From Marinobacterium ramblicola (GTDB lineage: Bacteria > Pseudomonadota > Gammaproteobacteria > Pseudomonadales > Balneatricaceae): a stretch of DNA of 64,000 bases. Positions 46,058-55,178 of the stretch are shown here, piece by piece (position 1 is the first letter of the stretch; each line of letters begins with the position of its first letter). The stretch is taken from assembly GCF_019084545.1 (NCBI RefSeq), contig NZ_JAHREP010000003.1, positions 62,001 to 126,000 of the forward strand, written 5' to 3'. The notes under the pieces are model-generated. The model saw nothing but the letters and a program-made list of their open reading frames with translations, was not told where the DNA came from and did not search any database. A program made the translations under genes and the position numbers.

Positions 46058-46765
46058 TCAGCCCTTTGCGGGTGTGCGCGCGAGCACCCATATTTCGACC
46101 CGTTCAGCCCCGGCCGTTTTCAACTGCTGCGCGATCTCCTCGGCGGTGCTGCCGGTGGTCATCACATCGTCCACCACCGCCACATGCGCCGGCACCTGAC
46201 CAAGCAGTTGAAAGCTGCCGGCCAGGTTGATACCGCGGGAGGCCCTGTTCAGCCTGGCCTGCTGCAGGGTGGCGCGGCGTTTACGCAGCAGGTCGCTCCG
46301 CACGGGAATGCCCAGTTGGCGCCCAAGCTGCGAAGCGATCAGTTCTGCCTGGTTGAACCCGCGCATCGTGGCGCGCCAGGGGTGCATGGGAACCGGTAGC
46401 AGCAGTTCCGGGGGCTGTTCTATGCGATCACGCAGCAGTTGGGCGAATAGCCGGCTGAGCCAACCTAGCGCCTCTGGGCGGCGCTGGTATTTGATCGCCG
46501 GAATCAACTGGTTGATCGGAAAGGCATAGAGAAAAGCAGCGTGTGTGCGATCGAAAGGGGGCGAGCGCTGCTGGCAGCGGGCACAGAGCGCGTGGCCGGC
46601 GACACCGACGGGGATAGGGTCGGCACAGCGCCGGCAGGCGCCGATCAACCAGGGCAGGTCCGCGTGGCAGGCCTCACACAGGCCCAGTACGTCGGCTTTA
46701 GCGATCTGGCACAGATAGCAGGATTGATCAAAAAATAACCTGCAGTATCTTTCGATGTTTTTCAT
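46058..46765 (-). CDS. ComF-family phosphoribosyltransferase-like protein
   Basis: 235 residues. The N-terminus has two zinc-like Cys pairs (CYLC, CEAC, CRRC, CARC); the C-terminus holds the PRPP loop VAVVDDVMTTGSTAEE. Relatives: ComF (competence) and GntX (gluconate). It is divergent from bioB, as in Pseudomonas. The ATG at 46765 touches the bioB operator/promoter, so the two start sites share regulatory DNA; its own ribosome site is weak, and the transcript may be near-leaderless. Confidence 0.87.
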   Translation of the reverse strand: MKNIERYCRLFFDQSCYLCQIAKADVLGLCEACHADLPWLIGACRRCADPIPVGVAGHALCARCQQRSPPFDRTHAAFLYAFPINQLIPAIKYQRRPEALGWLSRLFAQLLRDRIEQPPELLLPVPMHPWRATMRGFNQAELIASQLGRQLGIPVRSDLLRKRRATLQQARLNRASRGINLAGSFQLLGQVPAHVAVVDDVMTTGSTAEEIAQQLKTAGAERVEIWVLARTPAKG

Positions 46766-46796
46766 AAGTTGACAGTTCCCTCTGTCAGTTTATGAT
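46763..46796 (+). promoter_or_regulatory. bioB promoter overlapped by an inverted repeat
   Basis: TTGACA (46769-46774), 16-base spacer, TATGAT (46791-46796): nearly perfect sigma-70. CATAAGTTGACAG (46763-46775) and CTGTCAGTTTATG (46782-46794) are inverted repeats (11 of 13 positions), centred between -35 and -10. A repressor bound here would block the promoter. The half-sites do not match the TTGTAAACC-type BirA box, so the regulator is not obvious. Confidence 0.65.
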
Positions 46797-46875
46797 TGAC
46801 CTCCATTGTCTCTGATCGGGCCCGAGTGCGCCTCAGGATCAGACTTACGGATATGCTGAACGGGAGCCGGACTCA

Positions 46876-47925
46876 ATGCAAACCAATTACGATGTACGCC
46901 ATGACTGGACCGAAGATGAGGTGAGGGCACTGTTCGAGTTGCCGTTCAATGACCTGCTGTTTCGCGCCCAGAGCGTTCATCGTCAGCATTTCGATCCCAA
47001 TCAGGTGCAGGTCAGTACGCTGCTGTCGATAAAGACCGGTTCCTGTCCGGAAGACTGCAAATACTGCCCGCAGAGTGCCCATTATGACACCGGCCTGGAG
47101 AAGCAGCGGTTGATGGAGGTCGAGGCGGTACTGGCCAAGGCGCGTCAGGCCAAGGAGGCGGGCTCCACCCGTTTCTGCATGGGCGCGGCGTGGAAGCACC
47201 CGACCGATCGCGACATGCCTTATGTGCTGGAGATGGTCAAGGGGGTCAAGGAGCTGGGGCTGGAGACCTGCATGACGCTTGGCATGCTCAAGGAGAATCA
47301 GGCACAGCAGCTGGCCGAGGCCGGGTTGGACTACTACAACCACAATCTGGATACCTCGCCGGAGTTCTACGACAAGATCATCACCACCCGTACCTACCAG
47401 GATCGACTGGACACCCTGGGCCATGTACGCGATGCAGGGATGAAGATCTGCAGCGGCGGCATCCTCGGCATGGGCGAAACCGCCAAGGATCGCATCGGCC
47501 TGCTGCGCCAGCTGGCCAACCTGCCGCAGCAGCCGGAGTCGGTGCCGATCAACATGCTGGTCAAGGTCGAGGGCACGCCGCTGGAAAATGTGGAGGACCT
47601 GGATCCGCTGGAGTTTATCCGCAACATTGCGGTGGCCCGCATCATGATGCCGAAGTCCCATGTCCGTCTGTCTGCCGGTCGCGAGCAGATGTCCGATGAG
47701 CTGCAGGCGATGGCGTTCTTCGCCGGTGCCAACTCGGTGTTTTATGGCGAGTGCCTGCTGACCACGCCGAACCCGGAGACCCACCGCGATATCCAGCTGT
47801 TCAAGCGCCTGGGGATCAACATGGAGCAGCGCATCGAAGCCTCCGACGAGGAGCAGGCGCAGGCGATCAACCGCGATCTGCAGGCGCAGCAGGACAACGC
47901 GCTGTTCTACGAAGCGGTCAACTGA
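46876..47925 (+). CDS. bioB: Biotin synthase
   Basis: Radical-SAM enzyme inserting sulfur into dethiobiotin, the final step. 349 residues. Radical-SAM Cys57-x3-Cys61-x2-Cys64 in [40 protein letters not shown] and the C-terminal [17 protein letters not shown] (the [2Fe-2S] region) are intact. First gene of bioBFHCD; GGAG precedes the ATG. Downstream genes overlap, so the cluster is one transcript. Confidence 0.97.
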   Translation: MQTNYDVRHDWTEDEVRALFELPFNDLLFRAQSVHRQHFDPNQVQVSTLLSIKTGSCPEDCKYCPQSAHYDTGLEKQRLMEVEAVLAKARQAKEAGSTRFCMGAAWKHPTDRDMPYVLEMVKGVKELGLETCMTLGMLKENQAQQLAEAGLDYYNHNLDTSPEFYDKIITTRTYQDRLDTLGHVRDAGMKICSGGILGMGETAKDRIGLLRQLANLPQQPESVPINMLVKVEGTPLENVEDLDPLEFIRNIAVARIMMPKSHVRLSAGREQMSDELQAMAFFAGANSVFYGECLLTTPNPETHRDIQLFKRLGINMEQRIEASDEEQAQAINRDLQAQQDNALFYEAVN

Positions 47926-47934
47926 GGGCGGTCG

Positions 47935-49146
47935 ATGTCATTCGATCAGCTCGAAGCCGCGCTGGCGGAGCGCCGCTCTGCGCATCTCTATCGCCGTCGG
48001 CGGCTGCTGCAGTCACCGCAGGGGCCGGAGATCGTCGTTGACGGCGTGCCTGGTCTTGCGTTCTGTTCCAACGATTACCTGGGGCTGGCCAACCATCCCG
48101 CGCTGAAACAGGCGATGATCGAAGGCGTCGAGCGTTTCGGTGTCGGCGGCGGTGCCTCCCATCTGGTGATGGGGCACAGCGCGGCGCACCATGCGTTGGA
48201 GGAGGCGCTGGCCGAGTGGACCGGACGTCCCCGGGCACTGCTGTTCTCCACCGGCTATATGGCCAATATGGGCACTATCAACGCGCTGCTGGACAAGCAG
48301 GATGCGGTGTTCGAGGATCGCCTCAACCACGCCTCGTTGCTCGATGGCGGACTGCTCAGCGGTGCCCGTTTCCAGCGCTACCTGCACAACGATAGCGATA
48401 GTCTTGAACAGCGCCTGGCCAAGACCGAGGCTCGGCGCAAGCTGGTGGTGACCGACGGCGTGTTCAGCATGGATGGGGATATCGCCGACCTGCCTGGGCT
48501 CAGTGCTAAAACCCGCGACGCCGGTGGCTGGCTGATGGTCGACGATGCCCATGGCTTTGGCTGCCTGGGCGAGCAGGGCGGCGGTTGCGTCGAGCATTTC
48601 GGACTGGGCATCGACGAGGTGCCGGTGCTGGTCGGTACGCTGGGCAAGGCGTTCGGCACTGCAGGCGCCTTCGTCGCCGGCAGTGAGACCCTGATCGAAA
48701 CCCTGATCCAGTTTGCCCGCAGCTATATCTACACCACCAGCATGCCGCCGGCGGTGGCTTGGGCTACCCTGGCCAGCCTCAAGCTGGTGCGCGAAGAGAG
48801 CTGGCGCCGCGACAAACTGAACAAGTTGATTGCACAGTTCCGCCGTGGCGCAGCTGAGCTCGGTTTCGAGTTGATGGACTCGCCGACGCCGATCCAGCCG
48901 ATCCTGATCGGTGAGGCCGACCAGGCGCTGCGCATTAGCCAGGTATTGGAGCAGCAGGGCATCTATGTCACCGCGATCAGGCCGCCGACGGTACCCGCGG
49001 GCAGCTCCCGTCTGCGCGTGACCCTGACCACTGCGCACTCCGAGCAGCAGGTCAACCGGTTGCTCGAGGCACTGGGCCAGGCTCGCAATGCCCTCTCCCA
49101 AGGAGCCATGCCTCAAGTTGACCTTCCTCAAGGTGATAAGGCATGA
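47935..49146 (+). CDS. bioF: 8-amino-7-oxononanoate synthase
   Basis: PLP-dependent condensation of pimeloyl-ACP and L-alanine to KAPA. 403 residues. [38 protein letters not shown], and the PLP Lys in [12 protein letters not shown] are typical of the alpha-oxoamine synthases. It lies 9 bases after bioB and overlaps bioH by four bases. Confidence 0.96.
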   Translation: MSFDQLEAALAERRSAHLYRRRRLLQSPQGPEIVVDGVPGLAFCSNDYLGLANHPALKQAMIEGVERFGVGGGASHLVMGHSAAHHALEEALAEWTGRPRALLFSTGYMANMGTINALLDKQDAVFEDRLNHASLLDGGLLSGARFQRYLHNDSDSLEQRLAKTEARRKLVVTDGVFSMDGDIADLPGLSAKTRDAGGWLMVDDAHGFGCLGEQGGGCVEHFGLGIDEVPVLVGTLGKAFGTAGAFVAGSETLIETLIQFARSYIYTTSMPPAVAWATLASLKLVREESWRRDKLNKLIAQFRRGAAELGFELMDSPTPIQPILIGEADQALRISQVLEQQGIYVTAIRPPTVPAGSSRLRVTLTTAHSEQQVNRLLEALGQARNALSQGAMPQVDLPQGDKA

Positions 49147-49910
49147 GGCTGCATACCGAACACTATGGCGCAGGCCCTGATCTGGTCCTGCTGCATGGCT
49201 GGGGGCTCTCCAGCGCCATCTGGCAACCGTTGATCGAGCCATTGTCGAAACACTATCGCCTGACCCTGATCGACCTGCCCGGTCTTGGACAGTCACCGGT
49301 GCTGAAGAGCACGACCATCGACTCCGTAACCGATGCGCTGCTTGCCGTTGCACCGGAGCGGGCGGTCTGGCTGGGCTGGTCGCTGGGTGGTGCGCTGGCG
49401 TTGGCGGCGGCAAGCCGTGCGCCTGAGCGGATCAGTAAGCTGGTGCTGGCCGCCGCGACCCCCTGTTTCGTGCAGCGAGATGACTGGCCCTGTGCCATGG
49501 CCAAAGACACTTTCGATGCCTTTACCTCCAGCCTTGGCGCGGATGCCGCCAAAACGCTGAACCGCTTTGCCATGCTGCAAACCCAGGGTAGTGCCTGCGC
49601 CCGCCTGGAGCTGCGCCTGCTCAAGCAGGTGGTTGCCGGCAGCGCAGCAGAGCAGCAGGGGCTGGCAGCGACGCTGGCGCTGCTGGGAGAAGATCTGCGT
49701 TCGCTGCTGGCGCGTACGGTACAACCGCTGATGCTGGTGCTTGGCGAGCAGGATCCGCTGGTGCCGGTCGCCGTGGCTGAGCGGATCGAATCATTGTGTC
49801 CAGAGGCATCGATTCGCCGCTATACGACGGCGGCACACCTGCCCTTTATCACCGACCCGACGAGTTTTGTCGAAGACCTGAATGGATTTGTCTCGGGGAG
49901 CGGGCGATGA
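49143..49910 (+). CDS. bioH: Pimeloyl-ACP methyl ester carboxylesterase
   Basis: Alpha/beta hydrolase that ends pimelate elongation by cleaving the methyl ester set by BioC. 255 residues. Nucleophile Ser80 in LGWSLGGAL; acid in [10 protein letters not shown]; His in [11 protein letters not shown]. Oxyanion-side [12 protein letters not shown] is typical BioH. ATG overlaps the bioF stop; its own stop overlaps the bioC ATG. Confidence 0.94.
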   Translation: MRLHTEHYGAGPDLVLLHGWGLSSAIWQPLIEPLSKHYRLTLIDLPGLGQSPVLKSTTIDSVTDALLAVAPERAVWLGWSLGGALALAAASRAPERISKLVLAAATPCFVQRDDWPCAMAKDTFDAFTSSLGADAAKTLNRFAMLQTQGSACARLELRLLKQVVAGSAAEQQGLAATLALLGEDLRSLLARTVQPLMLVLGEQDPLVPVAVAERIESLCPEASIRRYTTAAHLPFITDPTSFVEDLNGFVSGSGR

Positions 49911-50698
49911 ATGCCATGGTACGTGATAAGCGCCTGGTTGCCCGGTCGTTCAGCCGCGCAGCCGCGACTTACGACAGCGTCGCCGGGCTACAGCGCAGCG
50001 TCGCCGATGCGCTGTTGGCCAGACTGCCGCAAGGGTCGCCGGGGGTGGTGCTCGATCTCGGCAGCGGTACCGGATACGCATCCGAAACTTTGCGCCGGCG
50101 CTATCCGCAGGCGCTGTTGCTCAGTCTGGATCTGGCTGAGGGGATGCTCGGGTATGCGCGCTCTCGCCAACCGCTGACCTCTCACCACCATATATGCGGC
50201 GATGCCGAAGCCTTGCCACTGGCCGATAACAGTGTCGACCTGATCTACTCCAGCCTCGCCATCCAGTGGTGTGAACAACCCCTGGACCTGTTTGCTGAAC
50301 TGCGCCGGGTGCTGAAGCCGGGCGGACAGCTGCTGATTGCCACGCTGGGGCCCGAGACGTTGATTGAGCTGAAGCAGGCCTGGGCGCGGGTGGACGACGA
50401 CCGTCATGTCAACGAGTTCTGCCCGCTGTTGGCGCTGCGGGCGGCGGCAGCGGGTCTGGCCTCACTGGATGAAAGCATCGAACGGCGGGTGTTGGAGTAT
50501 GATCATCTCAGTGAACTGATGCATGAGCTCAAGGCGTTGGGTGCCCATAACGTAAACCCGCGTCAACAGCAGGGCTTGTCCGGTATCTCCAGACTGAGAA
50601 CGCTATCGCGCGCCTATGATGAGCTGCGCCTCGAAAACGGTGCGCTGCCGGCAAGCTATGAAGTCTACTATCTGGCCTGGATGAAGGATTCAGCGTGA
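49907..50698 (+). CDS. bioC: Malonyl-ACP O-methyltransferase
   Basis: SAM-dependent methylation of the malonyl thioester, which lets fatty-acid synthase build the pimeloyl chain. 263 residues. KRLVARSFSRAAATYDSVAG is the BioC N-terminus; motif I is VLDLGSGTGYAS; SLAIQWCEQPLDLFAELRRV follows. ATG 49907 overlaps the bioH stop, with GGGGAG upstream; the frame runs on upstream, but only inside bioH. Confidence 0.94.
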   Translation: MNAMVRDKRLVARSFSRAAATYDSVAGLQRSVADALLARLPQGSPGVVLDLGSGTGYASETLRRRYPQALLLSLDLAEGMLGYARSRQPLTSHHHICGDAEALPLADNSVDLIYSSLAIQWCEQPLDLFAELRRVLKPGGQLLIATLGPETLIELKQAWARVDDDRHVNEFCPLLALRAAAAGLASLDESIERRVLEYDHLSELMHELKALGAHNVNPRQQQGLSGISRLRTLSRAYDELRLENGALPASYEVYYLAWMKDSA

Positions 50699-51387
50699 AA
50701 CAGATCTACTTTGTCACCGGCACCGATACCGATGCCGGCAAGACGCTGGTTGCCTCGGGTTTGTTGCATAAAGCGAATGAGATGGGGCTGCGCACCATCG
50801 GCCTGAAGCCGGTTGCCGCAGGCTGTGACGAGACCGCGGAGGGGCTCAGGAACTCCGACGCCCTGATCCTGCAGCAAACCGCCAGCGTCAAGCTCGGCTA
50901 CGATCAGGTCAATCCGGTTGCGCTGGCCGAGCCGATGGCGCCCCATATAGCGGCGTTACGTGAGAATCGCCGGCTCAGTGCCGAACGCCTGGTCGCGTTT
51001 TGTCGCGGGGCGCTGATGCAGCCTGCTGATTTCGTACTGATCGAGGGGGCCGGTGGTTGGCGTGTCCCGCTCAACCAGTCCGAAACCCTGGCGCGTGTTC
51101 CACAGCAGTTACAGATACCGGTGATCATGGTGGTAGGGATGAAACTCGGTTGCATCAGCCATGCGCTGCTGACCGCTGAAGCGATCTCTCGTGACGGGCT
51201 GACCCTGGCCGGGTGGGTGGCGAATGTGGTCGACCCGGATATGCCGGTGCTGCAGGAGAACATCGATACCATTCGTGGCGCGCTGCGTGCGCCGTTGCTG
51301 GGTGTGGTGCCGCATCTGGATCGCGCTACCCCGGCTGAGGCTGCCGCGCATCTCGATTTTCAATTGCTTGAATTGTCCAAAAAGTGA
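50695..51387 (+). CDS. bioD: ATP-dependent dethiobiotin synthetase
   Basis: ATP/CO2-dependent ureido ring closure of DAPA. 230 residues. P-loop GTDTDAGKT at 9-17; GLKPVAAGC and LIEGAGGWRVPLN are family marks. GTG start inside the bioC stop. Last bio gene of the run; no obvious terminator follows, and a new gene begins 61 bases on. Confidence 0.95.
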   Translation: MKQIYFVTGTDTDAGKTLVASGLLHKANEMGLRTIGLKPVAAGCDETAEGLRNSDALILQQTASVKLGYDQVNPVALAEPMAPHIAALRENRRLSAERLVAFCRGALMQPADFVLIEGAGGWRVPLNQSETLARVPQQLQIPVIMVVGMKLGCISHALLTAEAISRDGLTLAGWVANVVDPDMPVLQENIDTIRGALRAPLLGVVPHLDRATPAEAAAHLDFQLLELSKK

Positions 51388-51448
51388 ACAATTCTCGATA
51401 AAGGCGCTATACTGGTCGGGAAATTGTCAACGTGATGAAGGGTGAACG

Positions 51449-51697
51449 ATGATCAATGGAATCCTCTCCCAGAGCGCGGCACTTTATCAGACCAATAGAA
51501 GCGTCGATGGTGTGCAGCGTGCCGCCGGCGATCTCCAGGGCAGTGGACAGCCGCAGGAGCCAGAGCTGGCCTCCGGTAGCCGGGTCGACGCTGCGCTCAA
51601 GGACACCACGGTCAACCCCAATGAAGCCGGGGCCAGAACCAAGGTGGTTGAAGAGCCAAGTGAGGCGCTGGGGCTCATCATCGACACGCGGGCGTAA
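51449..51697 (+). CDS. Small uncharacterised protein
   Basis: 82 residues, hydrophilic, without signal peptide, membrane segment or recognised motif: MINGILSQSAALYQTNRSVD at the start, then an Asp/Glu/Gly-rich middle. GAAGGGTGAACG lies before the ATG. It sits between bioD and the SprA-like gene on the same strand. N-terminal ILSQSAALYQTN is somewhat like the start of the next protein's neighbours in Pseudomonas, but I do not recognise a family. Confidence 0.55.
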   Translation: MINGILSQSAALYQTNRSVDGVQRAAGDLQGSGQPQEPELASGSRVDAALKDTTVNPNEAGARTKVVEEPSEALGLIIDTRA

Positions 51698-51753
51698 TGC
51701 CGCCATTAACAGACGATGCAGGATCCTAGTGAAGGTTGGTTCGGGGAAGCGCG

Positions 51754-52719
51754 ATGATCTCGGCGATCTCAACAGCCCATACCGCATACACCACGCTGAC
51801 TCCGGGCAACCGGGGTGCAGAGGCGGCCAGTCTCGACGAGCGCAGTCGTGAGCAGAAAGCCGCGCCTCCCGCCGCTGGTACCAGGACCCAACCCGCAGAC
51901 TCTCAATCCTCGACACAAAATGGTGTTAGCGTGGGCTTGCGCGGTGATCAGCGTGTCATTGGCAGTCAGCGCAGCTCCGATGTCGACCAGCAGGAGATCG
52001 AAAAGCTGGCGGCCCGTGATCGCGAGGTGCGCGCGCATGAACGGGCGCATCAATCAGCCGCTGGCGGCTTGGCCGGCGGCGCCAGCTTCACCTATCAGCG
52101 CGGCCCGGATGGCAAACAGTACGCAATAGGCGGCGAGGTCAGCATCGCCGCGCCCACCGCCAGTGGCGATCCGGAAGCAGACCTGGAAAAGGCTCAGATC
52201 GTGCTGCGCGCCGCACTGGCACCGGCGGACCCCTCCGGGCAGGACCTGAAGGTGGCGGCTGCGGCCCGGGCGCTGGCCAGCGAAGCCCAGGTCGAGCTTG
52301 CCACGCAGTCCAATGACACGGAGAGCGACGGGCGGGTGCAGCAGGAAGACTCCCCCGCGGCAGCGGAAGCGAAGGCGTCCGTCGGTTTCACTCCAGCGCC
52401 AGATCGCTCGTCGGTCGAACAGGCGAGCCAGCCTGATGTCGCGGCAATTCAGTCGTCGGTGCCGGATAGGCCCACCGCTGAAGAGGCGCCGTCAACGATC
52501 GAGGCCTATGAACAGAGGCTGGCCGAGAGTGAAGAGCGTCGAGCCGACTTTGAGGAGCAGCAACGCGAGCGTGAACAACGTGCGGAGCAGCTTGCCGAGT
52601 ACCAGCAGCAGATGGCGCAGCTGCAGCAGCGTCTGGCGGAGATCAATCAGAAGTTTGCCCAGTCCGGCGCGCTGGATATCCAGTACCTGGCCGGTTCCTT
52701 TATCGACGCTCAGGCCTGA
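51754..52719 (+). CDS. SprA-like putative metalloprotease (HExxH)
   Basis: 321 residues. The centre has VRAHERAHQSAAGG, with the zincin motif HERAH at 95-99, followed by ASFTYQRGPDGKQYAIGGEV and DLEKAQIVLRAALAPADPSG, the conserved block of the SprA (PF12118-type) family. N-terminal 90 residues are low-complexity; C-terminal 230-310 is a Glu/Gln-rich coiled coil (EERRADFEEQQREREQ). Metalloprotease activity is a family-based guess. ATG 51754 with GGGGAAG upstream. The stop overlaps the convergent esterase stop by 10 bases. Confidence 0.8.
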   Translation: MISAISTAHTAYTTLTPGNRGAEAASLDERSREQKAAPPAAGTRTQPADSQSSTQNGVSVGLRGDQRVIGSQRSSDVDQQEIEKLAARDREVRAHERAHQSAAGGLAGGASFTYQRGPDGKQYAIGGEVSIAAPTASGDPEADLEKAQIVLRAALAPADPSGQDLKVAAAARALASEAQVELATQSNDTESDGRVQQEDSPAAAEAKASVGFTPAPDRSSVEQASQPDVAAIQSSVPDRPTAEEAPSTIEAYEQRLAESEERRADFEEQQREREQRAEQLAEYQQQMAQLQQRLAEINQKFAQSGALDIQYLAGSFIDAQA

Positions 52720-53477
52720 TCGTCGAGGAAGCGCTCCACCAGGCGGTTAAACGCCGCCGGTTTTTCCGCGTGCAGCCAGTGTCCCACCCCATCAATCACC
52801 TTGTACCCCGCGTTGGGGAAGCGGCTTTTGATTGCCTCCGCGTGTTCCGGAAGCAGGTAATCAGAGTCGCCGCCCTTGATAAACAGCACGGGGCCGCTGT
52901 ACACACCCTCTGTCGGCGCGGCTGCGATATGGCGATACTCGCGGTGCAGCGCTTCCAGGTTCATCTTCCAGCTGAAACCGCCCTCAGCGACACGTTGCAG
53001 GTTCTTGAGCAGGAATCCACGTACACCGGTAGAGTCGATATGTTCGGCCAACTGTTGATCGGCTGCGGAGCGGGAGCTGATCGTGTCGAGATCGACACTG
53101 AGCAAGCCGGCAAACACATCGTTATGGTGAGGCGGGTATTCGACCGGTGCAATATCGGCGACGATCAGCCGTTCCACCCGCTGGGGGTGGTCCAGTGCCA
53201 GCTGCATCGCGACCTTGCCGCCCATGGAGTGGCCGAGTATTGAAGCCTTGTCGACGCCGAGTCGGTCCATCAGCGCGATGACATCCTCCGCCATCAGGTG
53301 ATAGCTGATGCTGTCATCGTGGGGTGAGCTGCCGTGGTTGCGCAGGTCAGCGGCGATAATGTCGAACTTCTCGCTCAGTTTTTTGACCTGAAAGCCCCAG
53401 TTCTCCCAAGTGCCGAACAGGCCGTGCAGGATCAGCAGCGTCGGACCGTTGCCGGTGCGGTGGTAGTGCAGTTCCAT
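52710..53477 (-). CDS. Alpha/beta hydrolase, YbfF-like esterase
   Basis: 255 residues. MELHYHRTGNGPTLLILHGL at the start; nucleophile elbow ILGHSMGGKVAMQLA; acid in LFIKGGDSDYL; His in VGHWLHAEKPAAF. This is the YbfF esterase/thioesterase branch; substrate unknown. Start ATG 53477 with AGGAG seven bases upstream; the frame runs further upstream through the palindromic repeat, which I read as leader. Confidence 0.88.
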   Translation of the reverse strand: MELHYHRTGNGPTLLILHGLFGTWENWGFQVKKLSEKFDIIAADLRNHGSSPHDDSISYHLMAEDVIALMDRLGVDKASILGHSMGGKVAMQLALDHPQRVERLIVADIAPVEYPPHHNDVFAGLLSVDLDTISSRSAADQQLAEHIDSTGVRGFLLKNLQRVAEGGFSWKMNLEALHREYRHIAAAPTEGVYSGPVLFIKGGDSDYLLPEHAEAIKSRFPNAGYKVIDGVGHWLHAEKPAAFNRLVERFLDDQA

Positions 53478-53540
53478 GGTGGGGCTCCTGTAGGTTAAGA
53501 GGCTGTATGGGGCTTGGGTTCGGAGATTGGCAGTGAGGGA

Positions 53541-53626
53541 TGTTGCTTTCCGGGACACGCTGTGAATACGTCCCTGTACGCTCGTCTGCCGCCATCCCTG
53601 GCGGCAGACGGTCCCGGAAAGCAACA
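53541..53626 (+). repeat. Dispersed palindromic repeat, copy C
   Basis: 86-base unit in the 195-base gap between the esterase and FKBP genes. Outer arms TGTTGCTTTCCGGGA (53541-53555) and TCCCGGAAAGCAACA (53612-53626) pair exactly over 15 bases; inner stem GTCTGCCGCCA / TGGCGGCAGAC (53584-53594, 53599-53609). The single-stranded core (GACACGCTGTGAATACGTCC...) is the same as in copies A and B. Confidence 0.82.
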
Positions 53627-53672
53627 CCCCTCCCTGCCTTGGATAGCTCGGTGCGGGCCGCCGGACAAGTAT

Positions 53673-54299
53673 TTAGAGAATATCGATCAACTCGACATCG
53701 AACACCAGGGTGGAGTAGGGCGGAATGCCGCCGGGCGAGCCCTGGGCGCCGTACGCCAGCTGGTAGGGGATATAGAGCTTCCACTTGGCGCCGACATTCA
53801 TCAGCTGCAGCGCTTCGGTCCAGCCGGCGATAACGCCGCCAACCGGGAACTCGGCGGGAGTGCCGCGCTGATAGGAGCTGTCGAACACGCGGCCGTCGCT
53901 GAACGTACCGTGATAGTGAACACGCACTTTGCTGCTGCGCTCAGGCTTGGCCGAGCTCTCGTCACCGGACTCGACCACTTCGTACTGCAGGCCCGATTCC
54001 AGGGTTACAACGCCGTCGCGCTTGGCGTTCTCGGCGAGGAAATCGATGCCGGCCTGCATCGCGGCCTTGGCTTCCTGCTCCTGTTTTTCGCGCAGACGCT
54101 GGTTCAGTTCGTTGAACGCCGCGGTCAGGTCCTCGGCGCTCACCCGCAGGGATTCACCGTTGAATGCGTCCCTAAGACCGGCGGCTGCGGCTTCGATATC
54201 GACGCCGTCGAAGCCGTTTTGGGCCAGCTGGTCGCCCATCTGGCGGCCGATGCCGTAGCTGGCGCGCTGCTCGGTTGTTTCCAGGATCAGGTCACTCAT
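53673..54299 (-). CDS. fklB: FKBP-type peptidyl-prolyl isomerase
   Basis: 208 residues. An N-terminal helical dimerisation part (ASYGIGRQMGDQLAQNGFDG ... LRDAFNGES) is followed by the FKBP domain at about 105-208 (VRVHYHGTFSDGRVFDSSY; GWTEALQLMNVGAKWKLYIP; GIPPYSTLVFDVELIDI). The architecture matches FklB/Mip. No signal peptide, so cytosolic, as for FklB. Confidence 0.9.
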   Translation of the reverse strand: MSDLILETTEQRASYGIGRQMGDQLAQNGFDGVDIEAAAAGLRDAFNGESLRVSAEDLTAAFNELNQRLREKQEQEAKAAMQAGIDFLAENAKRDGVVTLESGLQYEVVESGDESSAKPERSSKVRVHYHGTFSDGRVFDSSYQRGTPAEFPVGGVIAGWTEALQLMNVGAKWKLYIPYQLAYGAQGSPGGIPPYSTLVFDVELIDIL

Positions 54300-54356
54300 A
54301 CTTGCTTTGTCCGTGTTTCGAGAATTAGGGCGCTAGAGACTACCACAGCAGGGCGG

Positions 54357-55178
54357 TCATTGCCCGTCGAGGAACAGCAGCGGGTCGACCCGCACGTTGT
54401 TCAGGCTGACGCTCCAGTGCAGGTGGGGGCCGGTTACTCGGCCGGTTGAACCGACCTTACCGATGGCGTCCCCCATGTCGAGCTGGTCACCGAGGGCAAC
54501 ATCGATCTTGCTCATATGGCAGTACATGGTGGTCAGGCCGTAACCGTGATCGACGATCACCGTGTTGCCGTTGAAAAAGTAGTTGCCGACCGCCACCACA
54601 GTGCCCGGGGCCGGAGCGGTAATCGGGGCCCCTTCGGGCGCTGCAATGTCCAGTCCGCTGTGCGGCTTGCGTGGCTGCTTGTTGAAGAAGCGGCGCAAAC
54701 CGAAGGGGCTGCTGAAAGGGCCCAGGGCTGGCAGTGCGAAACCGGTAGTCGGCTCGGATGGAGCAGACCAGTGCGTGAACGCGGCGCCCATCTCGGCCGA
54801 TTCGCGGCGCCAGCGTTTGATCTGCTCGGGGTCGGGTTCGACGTATTTCTTCTCCTTGACGGTCAGATACTGGCTCTCGTACTGCTTGTCGTCGATGCGA
54901 AAGCTGTAACCGCCCTGGTCCAGGGTGAGCTGCTGAGTTTCGTCCGCCTTTGCGTCCAGCGGGATGCCGACCACCGCGACCCAACCGCTGTTCTCTCCCG
55001 GTACCACCATGACGCGGTTGTTACCGTAGTGGACCTCCGGTGCCTGTTCGCTGTCGATGCCGGTCAGGGGGACAAGCGCGACACCGCCGGGCACCCGGGC
55101 TTCCTTGGGCATCGCCAGCGCCAGAGTCGGTAGAAACAGGGCTGCAACCAGCCAATTATGCACTCTCATCTTCTTCAT
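54357..55178 (-). CDS. M23-family metallopeptidase
   Basis: 273 residues with a signal peptide (HNWLVAALFLPTLALA). The C-terminal LytM domain has HSGLDIAAPEGAPITAPAPG, then GYGLTTMYCHMSKIDVALGD and the HLHW zinc end, so both His ligands and the Asp are present. A periplasmic peptidoglycan endopeptidase, or an EnvC-like regulator if inactive. Its ATG overlaps the xseA stop by four bases. Confidence 0.9.
   Translation of the reverse strand: MKKMRVHNWLVAALFLPTLALAMPKEARVPGGVALVPLTGIDSEQAPEVHYGNNRVMVVPGENSGWVAVVGIPLDAKADETQQLTLDQGGYSFRIDDKQYESQYLTVKEKKYVEPDPEQIKRWRRESAEMGAAFTHWSAPSEPTTGFALPALGPFSSPFGLRRFFNKQPRKPHSGLDIAAPEGAPITAPAPGTVVAVGNYFFNGNTVIVDHGYGLTTMYCHMSKIDVALGDQLDMGDAIGKVGSTGRVTGPHLHWSVSLNNVRVDPLLFLDGQ

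Noticed and set aside
46763-46794. Palindrome considered as a BirA operator
   Set aside because: Half-sites lack the TTGTAAACC consensus; kept as an unassigned operator instead.
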